From Nitrosomonas sp. UBA6494 (GTDB taxonomy: Bacteria > Pseudomonadota > Gammaproteobacteria > Burkholderiales > Nitrosomonadaceae): a DNA stretch of 14,441 bases. Positions 12,846 to 14,441 of the stretch are shown one piece after another. The position numbers and the translations under genes were made by a program. The notes below the pieces were generated by a model. The model ran no database searches. It had not been told where the DNA came from and saw only the letters and a list, made by a program, of their open reading frames with translations. Where the stretch lies: contig DJMI01000125.1 in assembly GCA_002435335.1 (NCBI GenBank), positions 1 through 14,441 of the forward strand. Direction: 5' to 3'. Each line of letters starts with the position of its first letter. Position 1 is the first letter of the stretch.

Positions 12846-14441
12846 TTAATCCTTCAGCCGCTCTAAATTTTTTTCCTCGATTGCAGTCAATACGCGCAAA
12901 CACGGCAAATAACCGTCGAACACGATGCCATGTACTTCGATGTGTTTTTGTGAGCGCAGCATGCCGGCTAAGTATTGGGTGATTTCCTGCGTGATCAATT
13001 GACCGGGAACCAATACCGGGATACCGGGCGGATACGGCGTAATCTGATCGGCGCTGATGCGTCCATTCAAACGCGTATTGATATTATCGTTTTCATCCAG
13101 CAGCGGCAGCGTTTCTCCGGCACAATAGAATGCATCTCGCGGCAAATACCGTAATTCGGTAAAACGGGGAATTTCCGCGGTTTGGTAAATTCTTCGCGCC
13201 ACGCGATTTTCCCTTGCGATACGCATCAAGGCATCGTACAAGCGGGAAACCTTGCTATGCGTAGTTCCAACAGTCAGCAGCAACGTGAGCGTATTGAAAG
13301 TGGATTTTTCCACTTGAATATTGAAGCGCTCGAACAATTCCTGAATCAATTCTTCGACCGTGAAACCGCAGCGTGAAATATCCACCGTTACTTTGGTCGG
13401 ATCGAGCCGGATTCCATCCTGCTTGATTTCATCCGGCAACAATTCTGGTAAATCCAATACCTGAAAAACACCGGTGGAATTGATTTGCGCTCGCAATTCC
13501 TTGGTCAGGTCCAATGTGCGCGCTAACAGTTTATATCCCTCCATCACGATTTGCTTACGCGCCACGTCAAGACTGGCGATCATGCTGTATTGCGGGCTGG
13601 TGGATGCGTGCATGTTGAAATTCTCACGAAACAAATGCTCGTTGAAATCCGGATCGTTGACATGAATCATGCTCGATTGCGAAAACGCCGACAGTACCTT
13701 GTGCGTGCTTTGCGTCGCATAATCAGCCCCCGCCTCTAATGCGGTGGGTCGAAAAGCCGGATGAAAACGAGCAAAACCGTACCACGCCTCATCGATGATC
13801 ACTTTAATGCCGCGCGCGTGCGCCGCTTCGATAATCGGTGGCAAGTCGTAACACAAGCCGTCGTAAGTGCAATTGGTCAGAATCAGCACTTTGGCATCGC
13901 GATGTTGTTCGATGGCACGGAAAATGATCTGCTTGGGCACTGGACCGTAAATATTGAATTTCCTGTTCACCGACGAGTCAAGATAAACCGGATGCGCTCC
14001 GGACAGCACCACGCCATGATGCACCGATTTGTGGCAGTTGCGGTCGAGCAACAATTTGTCACCGGGAACCAATAGGGTTTGCAAGATTACTTTGTTGGCG
14101 GTTGAGGTGCCGTTGGTGGCAAAAAACGTCTGACGCGCGCCGAATGCCTTGGCCGCGAATTTTTGCGCTTCCATGATCACACCGGTCGGTTCCAGCAACG
14201 AATCGAGCATCGGTACTGAAACCGACAAATCGGCACGAAAAATATGCTCGCCGATGAAATCATAAAAATCGCTGACCCAAGGGCTATCGCGTAACGAATC
14301 ACCGGAAGAATGCCCTGGTGTATGCCAGGCATCCTTGGCCATCAATACATATTTCTTCAATTGATCGTAAAACGGCGTGCGCGCTTTTTCAACCAAATGA
14401 GCATTCAGTATGCGATACATACCGCGATAATCGCGCTCCTC
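12846..14441 (-). CDS. PLP-dependent Orn/Lys/Arg decarboxylase (5' end outside window)
   Basis: This is a fold-type I basic amino acid decarboxylase, which produces a diamine or agmatine and CO2 and serves polyamine supply or acid resistance. The frame is open to the window end at 14441 (531 codons seen); full-length relatives are roughly 700-770 residues, so the N-terminal wing domain is missing here. Positions below count from the Met at 14420, which is internal. The substrate-site motif is AWHTPGHSSG (31-40). ATNGTSTANK (101-110) and LLDRNCHKSVHHG (124-136) contact the cofactor. IIDEAWYGFARFHP (208-221) carries the aspartate D210 that pairs with the pyridine nitrogen. QSTHKVLSAFSQSSMIHV (237-254) holds the Schiff-base lysine K241. 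The C-terminal domain includes TPYPPGIPVLVPGQ. The amino acid substrate cannot be told from these motifs, so no symbol is given. No hairpin with a T-run was found after the stop. Confidence 0.93.
   Translation of the reverse strand, partial: EERDYRGMYRILNAHLVEKARTPFYDQLKKYVLMAKDAWHTPGHSSGDSLRDSPWVSDFYDFIGEHIFRADLSVSVPMLDSLLEPTGVIMEAQKFAAKAFGARQTFFATNGTSTANKVILQTLLVPGDKLLLDRNCHKSVHHGVVLSGAHPVYLDSSVNRKFNIYGPVPKQIIFRAIEQHRDAKVLILTNCTYDGLCYDLPPIIEAAHARGIKVIIDEAWYGFARFHPAFRPTALEAGADYATQSTHKVLSAFSQSSMIHVNDPDFNEHLFRENFNMHASTSPQYSMIASLDVARKQIVMEGYKLLARTLDLTKELRAQINSTGVFQVLDLPELLPDEIKQDGIRLDPTKVTVDISRCGFTVEELIQELFERFNIQVEKSTFNTLTLLLTVGTTHSKVSRLYDALMRIARENRVARRIYQTAEIPRFTELRYLPRDAFYCAGETLPLLDENDNINTRLNGRISADQITPYPPGIPVLVPGQLITQEITQYLAGMLRSQKHIEVHGIVFDGYLPCLRVLTAIEEKNLERLKD

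Noticed and set aside
12709..12903. 64-codon minus-strand frame after the decarboxylase
   Set aside because: It starts inside the decarboxylase 3' end in another phase and continues through AT-rich spacer. There is no ribosome binding site or homology.
1..14441. CRISPR arrays, tRNA or rRNA genes
   Set aside because: No regularly spaced repeats and no tRNA- or rRNA-like segments were seen on reading both strands.

Overview
The window looks like a betaproteobacterial chromosome, most likely a Nitrosomonas-type nitrifier. This is inferred from the protein sequences and the gidA-gidB-parA-parB order that often lies near a chromosome origin; no rRNA or other taxonomic marker is present. The housekeeping parts are roughly 53-57% GC in lines counted by hand.

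Region 1 (1-4397, + strand) is a tight run of conserved genes: the 3' half of mnmG, then rsmG, parA, parB, a 60-aa Trm112/YcaR-like zinc protein and an ADP-ribosylglycohydrolase/J1-crystallin family protein. The mnmG/rsmG and rsmG/parA junctions are 4-base ATGA overlaps, and the later gaps are 3 to 24 bases, so this is probably one operon covering tRNA modification, rRNA modification and chromosome segregation.

Region 2 (about 4398-12616) is an accessory island. It opens with a broken 3' remnant of an RTX (haemolysin-type calcium-binding) protein on the minus strand. Next is an AT-rich 1439-aa protein on the + strand with a NACHT-like STAND NTPase at the N-terminus, a very long helical middle and a C-terminal PD-(D/E)XK nuclease-like domain. 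This is the best candidate for an uncharacterised immune system. After it comes the tail of an IS5-type transposase. Converging from the other side is a second NLR-like gene that reads TIR - STAND ATPase - helical linker - FGE-sulfatase (SUMF1) domain over about 1010 codons. It is cut at codon 414 by one in-frame TAA, with the frame intact on both sides. Its 5' part is GC-rich like the core genome and its 3' part is strongly AT-rich, so the gene looks like a mosaic.

Region 3 (12846-14441, minus strand) is the C-terminal two thirds of a PLP-dependent Orn/Lys/Arg decarboxylase that runs off the window end.

Taken together, two large STAND proteins with toxic-effector-type domains (a nuclease and a TIR) lie tail to tail between mobile and gene debris, flanked by stable metabolic genes. 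This is the usual look of a defence-island insertion site. A defence role is inferred from architecture and context and is not shown directly by the sequence.
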